Source: an uncultured Lachnospiraceae bacterium | Lineage (GTDB): Bacteria > Bacillota > Clostridia > Lachnospirales > Lachnospiraceae | NCBI GenBank assembly: GCA_902779355.1 | Contig: CACZBF010000004.1 | Location: 124,001 to 188,000, forward strand | Length of the DNA: 64,000 nucleotides | Direction: 5' to 3' | In this document: in pieces, positions 33,162-41,411 of the stretch | Layout: each line of letters opens with the position of its first letter | Position numbering within the stretch: position 1 is the stretch's first letter | Made by a program: the position numbers and the translations under genes | The notes under the pieces: model-generated | Database searches by the model: none | Told to the model about the DNA's origin: nothing | Seen by the model: the letters and a program-made list of their open reading frames with translations, nothing else

Positions 33162-34751
33162 TTAGATCTTCTGCGCGGACAGCTTCAAGAAGACCTCTGC
33201 CGCGGTCAACGTCTGGCCGGATCCGTCGGTGAAGCCATTTTCGGAAAATTGGAACGGGCAACCGAGGAAGGCGAGCGTATCGTTGATCTTCTGCGCTGCG
33301 GAGGGATCCTCCGGAGCGTTGAGCAGTTTCTTTAGGAGCCAGGAGAAAAGGAGGCTCTTCAACGTATACGCTTCATTCTGCGCTGCAAAATGCTCCATGC
33401 TGATGGAAAATGCGGCAAGCACGCTGCCGTTTAACTCGGAACGGTCTTTTGCACCGGTGAGGAGGTCCTGCGTGAGCAGAGCGCCGTCCTCCGGGAAAAT
33501 GACGGTATTGTCGGAGATCATCATCGTGGAGCCCTCCGGGATGTCGAGGCCGACCTCTGCCGGATCCACGCGAACGCAGAGCACGCAATGTGCAGGATCG
33601 TCGTTCATCGGTGTCAGAAGCGGCGCGCCATCACAAGCAGGAGCCTCCGGCATAGGCATTTCGACCGGGACGGGTTCCTCCGTGGGCATCTCGAATGCCG
33701 GTTCTTCAGCGACCACAGGCTCCTCGGGGATCACAGGCTCTTCGGGGATGGCTGCTTCCTCCGGGATCGCAGGTTCTTCCATCGGCATGTCTTCCGGAAC
33801 ATCGTTTTCTTCTATAGAAGGAATCGCCTCTTCCGCAGGTGCTTCCGCTACAGCCGGCTCCTCAACAGGTGTTTCTTCCGCAAGCGGGATATCCGGAATG
33901 ATGTCTTCCGGGAGCGGAGCAGTTTCATCCACAACCGGGATCTCGCCTTCGGCAGGGATGTCTCCCAGCATATTGGCGACAATGGCATCAACGGCATCAT
34001 CTGTGATTGCCATATTTTCGTCTGCAGCAGCAGGTTCAGTCGCTTCTTCAGCGGGTGCTTCTTCAGACACCGGCGCTTCTGCGTCTGCAGGTACATCCTC
34101 AGTAATCGCTCCTTCTTCCGCAAGCGGGATGTCCGGGATGACCGGGCTGTCTGTGGGGATATCAGCCAAGGCTTCCGCCAAGACGGGATCGTCCATCGGC
34201 GCATCCGCCGGAGCGGCTTCTTCCGCGATCTTCAAAAGCTCTTCCATTGATAATACGTCTGAGTTGTTTTCTGATGTACCCATAGCGGTATCCTCCTCTT
34301 GATAACTCTGCTCTGATGGCAGGCAGTGCGATTCCAGAATATCCGTCAAAGTGACGGGAGCGCTTTCTCCGTCGGCGGAAGTCTGCGTAAAACCGGCTTC
34401 GGAGTAGCCCGCCGTGCCTTGAGAAAGGGATTTGATCATCATGTCAACGGATCCGGCCCATTCCGTGGCGGCGGCTGCATCATCGGGTGCGTAAGAACGC
34501 ATCGCACAGACGGAAAGCATCGCGCCGATCGGATCTCCCTGATTTTCCGCGGCGACGGCTGAGAGCGTTGCAAAAAAGCCATCGGGGAGAGTGGGGAGTT
34601 CCGCGAGCTCGGGCGGCCCGAAGTCGGCGTAGAGCAGCTGCGGCGAAAGACCTTCCTCCCAGGAAAAACAAAGATTCCGGCAGAAGATGAGAACACCGCT
34701 GCTGTTTTGGATCGGATAATAGTTTTCAGATTGATAGCTGGTATATTTCAT
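33162..34751 (-). CDS. Acidic Pro/Glu/Ala-repeat protein of unknown function
   Basis: I do not recognise this 529-residue protein. Residues about 1-165 and 430-529 look globular. The centre, about 190-425, is low-complexity and strongly acidic, made of degenerate repeats such as IPEEPVIPEEPVVAEEP and two exact copies of IPDIPLAEE. There is no signal peptide or membrane segment, so it is probably cytoplasmic. The C-terminal region has a helix with SLLFSWLLKKLLNAPED and ends VFLKLSAQKI. The ATG at 34751 has AAAGGG six bases upstream and lies behind its own promoter. Upstream in-frame starts overlap that promoter. Confidence 0.8.
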   Translation of the reverse strand: MKYTSYQSENYYPIQNSSGVLIFCRNLCFSWEEGLSPQLLYADFGPPELAELPTLPDGFFATLSAVAAENQGDPIGAMLSVCAMRSYAPDDAAAATEWAGSVDMMIKSLSQGTAGYSEAGFTQTSADGESAPVTLTDILESHCLPSEQSYQEEDTAMGTSENNSDVLSMEELLKIAEEAAPADAPMDDPVLAEALADIPTDSPVIPDIPLAEEGAITEDVPADAEAPVSEEAPAEEATEPAAADENMAITDDAVDAIVANMLGDIPAEGEIPVVDETAPLPEDIIPDIPLAEETPVEEPAVAEAPAEEAIPSIEENDVPEDMPMEEPAIPEEAAIPEEPVIPEEPVVAEEPAFEMPTEEPVPVEMPMPEAPACDGAPLLTPMNDDPAHCVLCVRVDPAEVGLDIPEGSTMMISDNTVIFPEDGALLTQDLLTGAKDRSELNGSVLAAFSISMEHFAAQNEAYTLKSLLFSWLLKKLLNAPEDPSAAQKINDTLAFLGCPFQFSENGFTDGSGQTLTAAEVFLKLSAQKI

Positions 34752-34782
34752 AAGAAACCCTTTGCGTTTCGTTCTATTGTAC

Positions 34783-34811
34783 ATCATACCACGCCTCCCC
34801 TCGAAATACAA
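34783..34811 (-). promoter_or_regulatory. Promoter of the acidic repeat protein gene
   Basis: On the minus strand TTGTAT (34806-34811) and TATGAT (34783-34788) are separated by 17 bases. The start is expected near 34776, 25 bases before the ATG. Confidence 0.75.
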
Positions 34812-34872
34812 AAGAAACTCTGTAAAAAATCACGAAAAAATGAAATTGCTAGTTTCTTTTTTTGTGTAATCG

Positions 34873-34881
34873 TGCTATGAT
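34873..34881 (+). promoter_or_regulatory. Extended -10 promoter upstream of thl
   Basis: TGCTATGAT has a TATGAT hexamer at 34876-34881 with the TG extension. The -35 (TTTCTT) is poor. A start near 34888 would give a leader holding a hairpin, a Rex-like box and the thl binding site. Confidence 0.5.
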
Positions 34882-34889
34882 AGTCGAGG

Positions 34890-34919
34890 AAGTCGCGCTC
34901 CGACTTTTTTATTTTTCTT
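34890..34919 (+). terminator. Terminator-like hairpin in the thl leader
   Basis: AAGTCG and CGACTT form a 6-bp stem around CGCTC, followed by TTTTATTTTTCTT. It lies directly after the predicted start site and before thl, so it may attenuate the operon or end a short transcript. Confidence 0.5.
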
Positions 34920-34922
34920 AGA

Positions 34923-34940
34923 TTGTTAAAAATTTAACAT
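34923..34940. promoter_or_regulatory. Rex-type redox operator upstream of thl
   Basis: TTGTTAA, four bases, TTAACAT matches the clostridial Rex consensus TTGTTAAN4TTAACAA at every position but the last. Rex represses fermentation genes until NADH rises, and thl/crt/bcd/hbd operons are established Rex targets in clostridia. The rex gene itself is not in the window. Confidence 0.75.
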
Positions 34941-34967
34941 AAATTAATATGCAAAGGAGAGAAGAAC

Positions 34968-36164
34968 ATGGCAAAAAAGGTAGTTATAGCAGGAGCTTGT
35001 CGTACGGCAATCGGCACGATGGGTGGAGGCTTAAGCACGACACCGGTTGTGACGCTTGGCTCGATCGTGATCAAGGAGGCACTTTCCCGTGCGGGAGTTG
35101 CACCGGATCAGGTTGATCATGTTTACATGGGCTGCGTGATCCAGGCAGGACAGGGCCAGAACGTTGCACGTCAGGCATCGATCAAGGCAGGGCTTCCCGT
35201 TGAGGTTCCGGCTGTTACGACGAACGTGGTCTGCGGTTCCGGTCTCAACTGCGTGAATCAGGCAGCACAGATGATCCTTGCAGGAGATGCGGATGTTGTG
35301 GTTGCCGGCGGTATGGAGAACATGTCGATGGCTCCTTACGCAATCCCGCAGGGCCGTTACGGTTATCGTATGACCTGGCCGAGCCAGAGCAAGGGCGCTA
35401 TGATGGATACGATGGTCAACGATGCGCTTTGGGATGCGTTCAACGATTATCATATGATCACAACTGCGGACAATATCTGCCGTGAGTGGAACCTGACCCG
35501 TGAAGAGCTCGATGAGTTCGCATTCAACAGCCAGCAGAAGTGCAAGGCTGCCATGGAGTCCGGCGCATTCAAGAAAGAGATCGTTCCGGTTGAAGTAAAG
35601 AAGAAAAAAGAAACGGTTCTGTTTGATACCGACGAAGGCCCGAGACCGGATGTGACGCTTGAGAAGCTTGCTTCCATGCGCGCGATCAACCCGGACGGCT
35701 TCGTTACCGCAGGCAATGCTTCCGGTATCAATGACGGTGCAGCAGCAGTTGTTGTGATGAGCGAAGAGAAAGCACAGGAGCTTGGCGTGAAGCCGATGGC
35801 AACCTTCATCGCAGGCGCGCTTGCAGGCGTTCGTCCGGAGGTTATGGGTATCGGCCCGGTTGCTGCAACGAAGAAAGTCATGGCAAAGACCGGCCTTTCC
35901 ATCGGTGATTTCGATATCATTGAAGCAAACGAAGCATTCGCAGCACAGTCTGTTGCAGTCGGCAAGGATCTCGGCATCGACGTTGCAAAGCAGCTGAATC
36001 CGAACGGCGGTGCGATCGCACTTGGCCATCCGGTTGGCGCTTCCGGTTGCCGTATCCTCGTTACTCTGCTGCATGAGATGGAAGCAAAGGGTGCGAAGAG
36101 AGGTCTCGCAACGCTTTGCATCGGCGGCGGTATGGGATGTGCGACTGTTGTTGAACGTGCGTAA
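34968..36164 (+). CDS. thl: Acetyl-CoA C-acetyltransferase (thiolase)
   Basis: This 398-residue biosynthetic thiolase condenses two acetyl-CoA to acetoacetyl-CoA, the first step to butyrate. The acyl-enzyme cysteine is C89 in VVCGSGLN. The C-terminal NGGAIALGHPVGASG holds the active-site His, and LCIGGGMG holds the second Cys. GGAGAG precedes the ATG. It is the first gene of the five-gene cluster behind the Rex-like box. Codons are those of a strongly expressed gene. Confidence 0.97.
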   Translation: MAKKVVIAGACRTAIGTMGGGLSTTPVVTLGSIVIKEALSRAGVAPDQVDHVYMGCVIQAGQGQNVARQASIKAGLPVEVPAVTTNVVCGSGLNCVNQAAQMILAGDADVVVAGGMENMSMAPYAIPQGRYGYRMTWPSQSKGAMMDTMVNDALWDAFNDYHMITTADNICREWNLTREELDEFAFNSQQKCKAAMESGAFKKEIVPVEVKKKKETVLFDTDEGPRPDVTLEKLASMRAINPDGFVTAGNASGINDGAAAVVVMSEEKAQELGVKPMATFIAGALAGVRPEVMGIGPVAATKKVMAKTGLSIGDFDIIEANEAFAAQSVAVGKDLGIDVAKQLNPNGGAIALGHPVGASGCRILVTLLHEMEAKGAKRGLATLCIGGGMGCATVVERA

Positions 36165-36203
36165 GGAAACCTTAATATAGTAAAAATCTAGGAGGGAAAA
36201 AAC

Positions 36204-37046
36204 ATGGTAGTAGGAGTCATTGGCGCAGGAACGATGGGTTCCGGCATTGCGCAGGCATTTGCGCAGGTGGACGGCTTTGAAGTACGGCTTTGCGATATCA
36301 AAGAAGAGTTCGCAGCCGGCGGCAAGGCAAAAATCGAAAAGGGTCTGAACAAAATGGTGGAAAAGGGCAAAATGGAGCAGGCAGCAGCCGATGCCATTCT
36401 TTCCCGCATCAAGACCGGTCTGAAGGATATCTGCTCTGACTGCGATCTGATCGTAGAGGCAGCATTTGAGGATCTTCAGGTTAAGAAGGATACGTTCCGT
36501 GAGCTGCAGGGCATCGTCAGCAAGGACTGCCTGTTCACGTCGAACACGTCCTCCCTTTCCATCACCGAGATCGGAAAGGATCTGGATCGTCCGTTGATCG
36601 GTATGCATTTCTTCAATCCGGCAGCGCGTATGAAGCTGATCGAGGTGATCAAGGGCGAGAATACGCCGGATGATCTGTTTGAGAAGATCGTGAAGATCTC
36701 CGAAGAGATCGGAAAGACACCGGTTCGTATCAATGAAGCACCGGGCTTCGCAGTGAATCGTATCCTGATCCCGATGATCAATGAAGCGATCAACGTGCTG
36801 GATGCAGGTACCGCATCTGCCGAGGATATTGACATCGCGATGCAGCTTGGCTGCAACCACCCGATGGGACCGCTTCACCTTGGTGACTACATCGGATTGG
36901 ACATCTGCCTTGCGATCATGAACGTGATCTATGATGGCACGAACAAGGATCCGAAGTACAAACCGGCACCGTTGCTGGAGAAGATGGTTGCAGACGGCAA
37001 TCTCGGCTGCAAGTCCGGCAAGGGATTCTTTGATTATTCAAAATAA
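36204..37046 (+). CDS. hbd: 3-hydroxybutyryl-CoA dehydrogenase
   Basis: This 280-residue enzyme reduces acetoacetyl-CoA to 3-hydroxybutyryl-CoA. The N-terminal Rossmann motif is [13 protein letters not shown]. The catalytic [16 protein letters not shown] lies near residue 135, and the C-terminal domain has [32 protein letters not shown]. The length matches clostridial Hbd (282). AGGAGGG precedes the ATG. It follows thl by 39 bases, without the crotonase gene usually found between or beside them. Confidence 0.97.
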   Translation: MVVGVIGAGTMGSGIAQAFAQVDGFEVRLCDIKEEFAAGGKAKIEKGLNKMVEKGKMEQAAADAILSRIKTGLKDICSDCDLIVEAAFEDLQVKKDTFRELQGIVSKDCLFTSNTSSLSITEIGKDLDRPLIGMHFFNPAARMKLIEVIKGENTPDDLFEKIVKISEEIGKTPVRINEAPGFAVNRILIPMINEAINVLDAGTASAEDIDIAMQLGCNHPMGPLHLGDYIGLDICLAIMNVIYDGTNKDPKYKPAPLLEKMVADGNLGCKSGKGFFDYSK

Positions 37047-37082
37047 AAACAGGATATAATAAACTGAACGGAGGAAGTAAAC

Positions 37083-38237
37083 ATGGATTTTTCTTTAGAC
37101 AAGAAGCATGAGCTTGCGAGAACCCTGTTCCGTGAGTTCGCTGAAAATGAAGCAAAGCCTCTTGCACAGGAAACGGATGAGACCGAAGTATTCCCGAGAC
37201 AGACAGTGGAAAAGATGGCGAAAGCCGGTTTCCTCGGGATCCCGGTACCGAAGGAGTATGGCGGACAGGGCTGTGATCCGCTGACTTATGTGATGTGCGT
37301 AGAAGAGCTTTCCAAGGTTTGCGGCACCACCGGTGTTATCGTGTCCGCGCACACCTCGCTCTGCATCGACCCGATCATGACCTACGGGACCGAAGAGCAG
37401 AAACAGAAATACGTGCCGAAGCTGGCTTCCGGTGAATGGCTTGGTGCATTCGCACTGACGGAGCCCGGCGCAGGTACCGACGCACAGGGCGCACAGACAA
37501 GAGCGGTCAAAGACGGCGACAGCTGGATCCTGAACGGCTCCAAGTGCTTTATCACAAACGGAAAAGAAGCAAACGTTTACATCGTGATTGCGGTGACGCA
37601 GGTTGATGTAGATCCGAAAGGCCGTAAGAAAAAGAAATTCTCCGCATTCATCGTGGAGAAGGGAACGCCCGGTTTTTCCTTCGGTACGAAGGAGAAAAAG
37701 ATGGGTATCCGCGGTTCTTCCACCTACGAGCTGATCTTCGAGGATTGCAAGATCCCGGGAGATGCGCTGCTCGGACCGGAAGGCAAAGGCTTCCCGATCG
37801 CCATGCATACGCTGGACGGCGGCCGTATCGGTATCGCTGCACAGGCGCTCGGTATCGCAGAGGGCGCGCTGGATCGCTGTATCGAGTACACGAAAGAGCG
37901 TAAGCAGTTCGGTCGTTCCATTGCGGCACAGCAGAACACCCAGTTCAAGATCGCTGACATGGCGACCCGGATCGAGGCTGCTCAGCTTCTCGTTTACAAG
38001 GCTGCAAAAGCGAAAGAGACCCAGAAGGTATATTCCGTAGAGGCTGCAAAAGCAAAACTCTTCGCAGCAGAGACGGCAATGGCTGTCACGACGGAAGTGG
38101 TTCAGTTGTTCGGCGGTTACGGTTATATCCGTGAGTACGACGTAGAGCGCATGATGCGTGATGCGAAGATCACGGAGATCTACGAAGGAACGTCGGAAGT
38201 ACAGAGAATGGTTATTTCCGGTGCTTTGTTGAAATAG
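37083..38237 (+). CDS. bcd: Butyryl-CoA dehydrogenase (electron-bifurcating complex)
   Basis: This 384-residue acyl-CoA dehydrogenase reduces crotonyl-CoA to butyryl-CoA. With EtfAB it couples this to ferredoxin reduction by NADH. The FAD motif FALTEPGAGTDA and the substrate loop CFITNGKEANVY are present. The catalytic base is E368 in ITEIYEGTSEVQRMVIS. The length is that of clostridial Bcd (about 380). GGAGGAAG precedes the ATG. It sits upstream of etfB and etfA, the usual order in butyrate producers. Confidence 0.97.
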   Translation: MDFSLDKKHELARTLFREFAENEAKPLAQETDETEVFPRQTVEKMAKAGFLGIPVPKEYGGQGCDPLTYVMCVEELSKVCGTTGVIVSAHTSLCIDPIMTYGTEEQKQKYVPKLASGEWLGAFALTEPGAGTDAQGAQTRAVKDGDSWILNGSKCFITNGKEANVYIVIAVTQVDVDPKGRKKKKFSAFIVEKGTPGFSFGTKEKKMGIRGSSTYELIFEDCKIPGDALLGPEGKGFPIAMHTLDGGRIGIAAQALGIAEGALDRCIEYTKERKQFGRSIAAQQNTQFKIADMATRIEAAQLLVYKAAKAKETQKVYSVEAAKAKLFAAETAMAVTTEVVQLFGGYGYIREYDVERMMRDAKITEIYEGTSEVQRMVISGALLK

Positions 38238-38289
38238 ACCGTAGGCAACTGAATGAGAATGGAACTTCATTGAATAAAGGAGAATACAC

Positions 38290-39078
38290 ATGAAAATCGT
38301 AGTTTGTATTAAGCAGGTTCCTGATACCGCGGGCGGCGTGCAGTTCAATCCGGACGGAACCTTAAATAGAGCGGCGATGCTTGCGATCATGAACCCGGAT
38401 GACAAAGCGGGTCTGGAAGCAGCGCTTCGCCTGAAAGACCAGTACGGCGCAGAAGTGACCGTACTTACCATGGGACTTCCGAAGGCAGATGACATTCTGC
38501 GTGAGGCAATGGCTATGGGCGCAGACAAGGCAATCCTTGTGACAGACCGTGTGCTTGGCGGTGCAGATACCTGGGCAACCAGCAGTACGATCGCAGCAGC
38601 GCTGAAGAATCTGGAGTATGATCTTGTGATCACGGGCCGTCAGGCTATCGACGGCGATACCGCACAGGTAGGACCGCAGATCGCAGAGCATCTGCAGCTT
38701 CCGGTTATCTCCTACGCTGCAGACATCAAGCTGGAAGGAGATTCCGTGATCGTAAAACGGCAGTATGAGGATCGCCATCATATGCTGAAGGTGAAACTGC
38801 CCTGCCTGATCACCGCGCTTTCCGAGCTGAATGAGCCCCGTTATATGACGCCGGGCGGCATCTTTGATGCATACAATGAGAAGGAAGTCACCGTTTGGGG
38901 CAGACCGGATCTGAAGGAACTGGATGATGCCAATATGGGTCTTGCAGGCTCCCCGACGAAGATCGCGAAAGCTTCCGACAAGGTGCGGAAGGGCGCAGGC
39001 GAGAAGATCGCGCCGGATACGCCGGACGAGGGTGTTTCCTATATTATTGGAAAATTGACAGAGAAGCATGTGATTTAA
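38290..39078 (+). CDS. etfB: Electron transfer flavoprotein beta subunit
   Basis: This 262-residue subunit starts MKIVVCIKQVPDT and carries the VITGRQAIDGDTAQVGPQIAEHL segment that defines EtfB and binds flavin in bifurcating EtfAB. It should hold the FAD at which NADH electrons are split between Bcd and ferredoxin. AAAGGAG precedes the ATG. It is followed by etfA after 14 bases. Confidence 0.97.
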   Translation: MKIVVCIKQVPDTAGGVQFNPDGTLNRAAMLAIMNPDDKAGLEAALRLKDQYGAEVTVLTMGLPKADDILREAMAMGADKAILVTDRVLGGADTWATSSTIAAALKNLEYDLVITGRQAIDGDTAQVGPQIAEHLQLPVISYAADIKLEGDSVIVKRQYEDRHHMLKVKLPCLITALSELNEPRYMTPGGIFDAYNEKEVTVWGRPDLKELDDANMGLAGSPTKIAKASDKVRKGAGEKIAPDTPDEGVSYIIGKLTEKHVI

Positions 39079-39092
39079 GGAGGGCGAAGAAA

Positions 39093-40139
39093 ATGAGTTT
39101 AGAGGAATACAAAGGCGTATATATCTTTGCGCAGCAGGTAGATAAGAAGCTCAGCGGCATCGCCTTCGAATTGGTCGGCAAAGGAAAAGATCTTGCAAAG
39201 GATCTCGGGACCGACGTAACGGCAGTGCTCCTTGGGCATGATGTAAAGCATCTGGCAGACGAACTCGGCGAGTACGGTGCAGATAAGGTCATCGTTGTGG
39301 ATGATCCGGCACTGGAGACCTACATGACCGAGCCCTATGCACAGGCATTGACGGCAGTGATCCGCGAGTTTAAGCCGGAGATCATGCTGGTCGGCGCAAC
39401 GGCAATCGGCCGTGACCTCGGCCCGACCGTTTCCGCAAGAGTGGCAACCGGTCTGACCGCAGACTGCACGCAGCTCGATATCGGTGATTTCCCGCTGGAA
39501 GCAAAAGAAGGACAGCCGCAGAAGCATAATCAGCTTCTGATGACCCGTCCGGCATTCGGCGGAAACACGATCGCAACGATCGCTTGCCCGGACAACCGTC
39601 CGCAGATGGCAACGGTCCGCCCCGGTGTGATGCAGAAGCTTCCGAAAGAGGCTGGCCGCAAGGCGGAAGTGATCGAGTTTGATGCAAAGATCGAGAAGAA
39701 CAACCGCTTCGTAGAGATCCAGGAGATCGTGAAGTCCGTTGTGACCACGAAGAACATCATGGATGCGAAGATCCTTGTTTCCGGCGGCAGAGGCGTTGGC
39801 TCCAAGGAAAACTTCAAGCTCCTTGAGGATCTCGCAGATGCGATCGGCGGGACCGTGAGCTGCTCCCGTGCCGTTGTAGAAAACGGCTGGCAGCCGCAGG
39901 ATCTGCAGGTTGGACAGACCGGCAAGACCGTTCGTCCGCAGGTGTATTTCGCAATCGGTATCTCCGGTGCGATCCAGCACGTGGCAGGCATGGAAGAGTC
40001 GGATATCATCATCGCGATCAATAAGGATGAGGATGCACCGATCTTTGATGTTGCAGACTACGGTGTGGTCGGCGATCTGAACAAGATCGTACCGCAGCTG
40101 ACAGAGCAAATCAAAGCAGCGATGGCAGCGAAGGCATAA
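39093..40139 (+). CDS. etfA: Electron transfer flavoprotein alpha subunit
   Basis: This 348-residue subunit has the EtfA N-terminal nucleotide-fold domain and the C-terminal FAD domain with SGGRGVGSKENFKLLEDLADAIGG, QVGQTGKTVRPQVYFAIGISGAIQH and the late INKDEDAPIFDVADYGVVGD. It completes the bifurcating Bcd-EtfAB complex. AAGGAGGG precedes the ATG. It is the last gene of the operon, before a strong terminator. No crotonase, CoA-transferase or butyrate kinase gene follows. Confidence 0.97.
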   Translation: MSLEEYKGVYIFAQQVDKKLSGIAFELVGKGKDLAKDLGTDVTAVLLGHDVKHLADELGEYGADKVIVVDDPALETYMTEPYAQALTAVIREFKPEIMLVGATAIGRDLGPTVSARVATGLTADCTQLDIGDFPLEAKEGQPQKHNQLLMTRPAFGGNTIATIACPDNRPQMATVRPGVMQKLPKEAGRKAEVIEFDAKIEKNNRFVEIQEIVKSVVTTKNIMDAKILVSGGRGVGSKENFKLLEDLADAIGGTVSCSRAVVENGWQPQDLQVGQTGKTVRPQVYFAIGISGAIQHVAGMEESDIIIAINKDEDAPIFDVADYGVVGDLNKIVPQLTEQIKAAMAAKA

Positions 40140-40165
40140 GATCCGACGCACAGAAATGAACACGA

Positions 40166-40198
40166 AAAAATCCCTCTCCGTTGAGGAGAGGGATTTTT
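40166..40198. terminator. Terminator of the butyrate operon
   Basis: AAAAATCCCTCTCC and GGAGAGGGATTTTT form a 14-bp stem with loop GTTGA. It should work in both directions and also ends the convergent ECF transporter gene. Confidence 0.93.
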
Positions 40199-40220
40199 GA
40201 TGAAAAATTAAATTACATTT

Positions 40221-40832
40221 TTATTTTGCGGTGTTCTTTTTCACAACCCGTACGATCTGTACAACCGCTGCAGCAAGTGCCAGATTGATGATCAGCTCTA
40301 CGAGGAAGTTGACACCGGCAAGACCGAGGAACATATAAGCCGTTGCATTTTCAAACCCTGCATTCGTTGCCCATTCCTGAATGGTTCCGTAGAAGAAGAG
40401 GCGGCAGCCGATCAAAAAGATGCCGGTGTTGGTCACCGGAGCTGCAATTCCTGCAAGAACCGCTGCAAGCAGTGCGTTTTTCTTTGCAGCCGCTGTGTAT
40501 ACGAGACCCGCAACCAATCCTGCCAAAATACCTTTTGCAAGGACGGTGAAGACGGTACCCGGCGCGTTCACTGCGAGGAACGGAGCAGCATCACCTGTCA
40601 GCAGTACGATGGTGCCGAATACCAGACCCAGCCATGCACCGGCTTTGTAACTGTACAGAGCGGCGCCGACAATGATCGGTACCAGTACAAGCGTGATCGA
40701 GAAGACGCCAAAGCGGATGTTCAGCGCAAGCGCCTGCAGGATGATAACGATCGCGGTCAGTACACCGAGTCCGACGATTGTAGAAACATGGTTTTCTTTG
40801 GGAGCAGTCATAGCTTTTGTCTGTCCATTCAT
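40221..40832 (-). CDS. ECF transporter S component (substrate-binding membrane protein)
   Basis: This 203-residue protein has about six membrane helices, glycine- and alanine-rich packing and the SITLVLVPIIVGAALYSYKAGAWLG region typical of ECF-type vitamin transporter S components of the broad ECF_trnsprt family. These capture a vitamin or related trace nutrient and dock on a shared EcfT-EcfA-EcfA' module. None of these is nearby, so it is a group II system. The vitamin is not clear from sequence. AAGGAGG precedes the ATG. Its promoter lies about 150 bases upstream, leaving a long leader. Confidence 0.85.
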   Translation of the reverse strand: MNGQTKAMTAPKENHVSTIVGLGVLTAIVIILQALALNIRFGVFSITLVLVPIIVGAALYSYKAGAWLGLVFGTIVLLTGDAAPFLAVNAPGTVFTVLAKGILAGLVAGLVYTAAAKKNALLAAVLAGIAAPVTNTGIFLIGCRLFFYGTIQEWATNAGFENATAYMFLGLAGVNFLVELIINLALAAAVVQIVRVVKKNTAK

Positions 40833-40983
40833 AAAAAAATCCTCCTTGTTTTGACTCCCGCTCTTTAGAAATGATTCCTCTTCCGATACATCGCCGGAAC
40901 TTGCGTCCGATCATGGTACGCGTGTTCTGATACATCGAACAAAGAATACCTCTGGATTGGGATGTACGACAGTTACCTGTTAC

Positions 40984-41012
40984 ACTATACTATATCGTCT
41001 CGGAATTGACAA
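40984..41012 (-). promoter_or_regulatory. Promoter of the ECF S component gene
   Basis: On the minus strand TTGTCA (41007-41012) is followed after 17 bases by TATAGT (40984-40989). The start is expected near 40977, about 145 bases before the ATG. Confidence 0.8.
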
Positions 41013-41092
41013 GAAAACATTGGCATAGTATCAAAAAAATCTCCTTGCAACTGGAGACTTTTGTACATATAGCAGTTTTTTTCAAAAAAATA

Positions 41093-41101
41093 TGCTATAA
41101 T
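41093..41101 (+). promoter_or_regulatory. Extended -10 promoter of the GG-peptide genes
   Basis: TGCTATAAT has a perfect TATAAT at 41096-41101 and the TG extension. The -35 is not evident. The start near 41108 gives a leader of about 70 bases. Confidence 0.65.
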
Positions 41102-41177
41102 CAGTGCCAGAGACGAAAAAACATCGTATACATAAGTAGAGAATCTCATAGAGTGCACAATAGACGGAGGAAACATC

Positions 41178-41390
41178 ATGGAAAAAGTAAAGCGATTTGA
41201 ATTGAGCGAAGATGACCTCGATCAGGTTTCGGGCGGGAAAAGCAGCGGAAACCAGAAGACCACCAACACAACCCAAGGCAGCTCCAAGGTTTGGTGTCCT
41301 AATTGCAAGGCTTGGGTTGATGTCGTTAAAGTTGGCAGTGGCGGACGGTTGGTACAATGTAGCAAGGGTCATCAGTTTGGTGAAGTATAA
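41178..41390 (+). CDS. Small double-glycine-motif peptide with zinc-ribbon-like C-terminus
   Basis: This 70-residue protein begins with FELSEDDLDQVSGG ending at G19-G20, the classic form of a leader cut by C39-peptidase exporters (bacteriocin, pheromone and RiPP precursors). The rest is a polar Ser/Thr/Gln/Asn stretch and then C40-x2-C43 and C61-x3-H65, spaced like a small zinc ribbon. A mature product of about 50 residues would result from cleavage after GG. GGAGG lies seven bases before the ATG. No peptidase-exporter or modifying enzyme is in the window. An alternative is a cytoplasmic zinc peptide with a chance motif. Confidence 0.7.
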   Translation: MEKVKRFELSEDDLDQVSGGKSSGNQKTTNTTQGSSKVWCPNCKAWVDVVKVGSGGRLVQCSKGHQFGEV

Positions 41391-41411
41391 TCCGGGAAAG
41401 GGGGGATCAGA

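Larger units (their letters stand above)
40833..41177. other. 345-base divergent intergenic region
   Basis: It holds the ECF gene leader (40833-40977, minus strand) and promoter, and the promoter and leader of the GG-peptide genes on the plus strand. In the ECF leader the 9-mer GATACATCG (plus strand) occurs twice, at 40885-40893 and 40929-40937. I could not match the leader to a THF, TPP, FMN or preQ1 riboswitch by eye. A weak 5-bp hairpin with a minus-strand T-run lies near 41038-41060. No credible gene is seen. Confidence 0.6.

Noticed and set aside
40833-40977. THF or TPP riboswitch in the ECF gene leader
   Set aside because: The conserved core sequences of these riboswitches were not found by eye.
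41038-41060. TCTCC/GGAGA hairpin with a minus-strand T-run
   Set aside because: A 5-bp stem is weak and there is no gene upstream on that strand for it to end.
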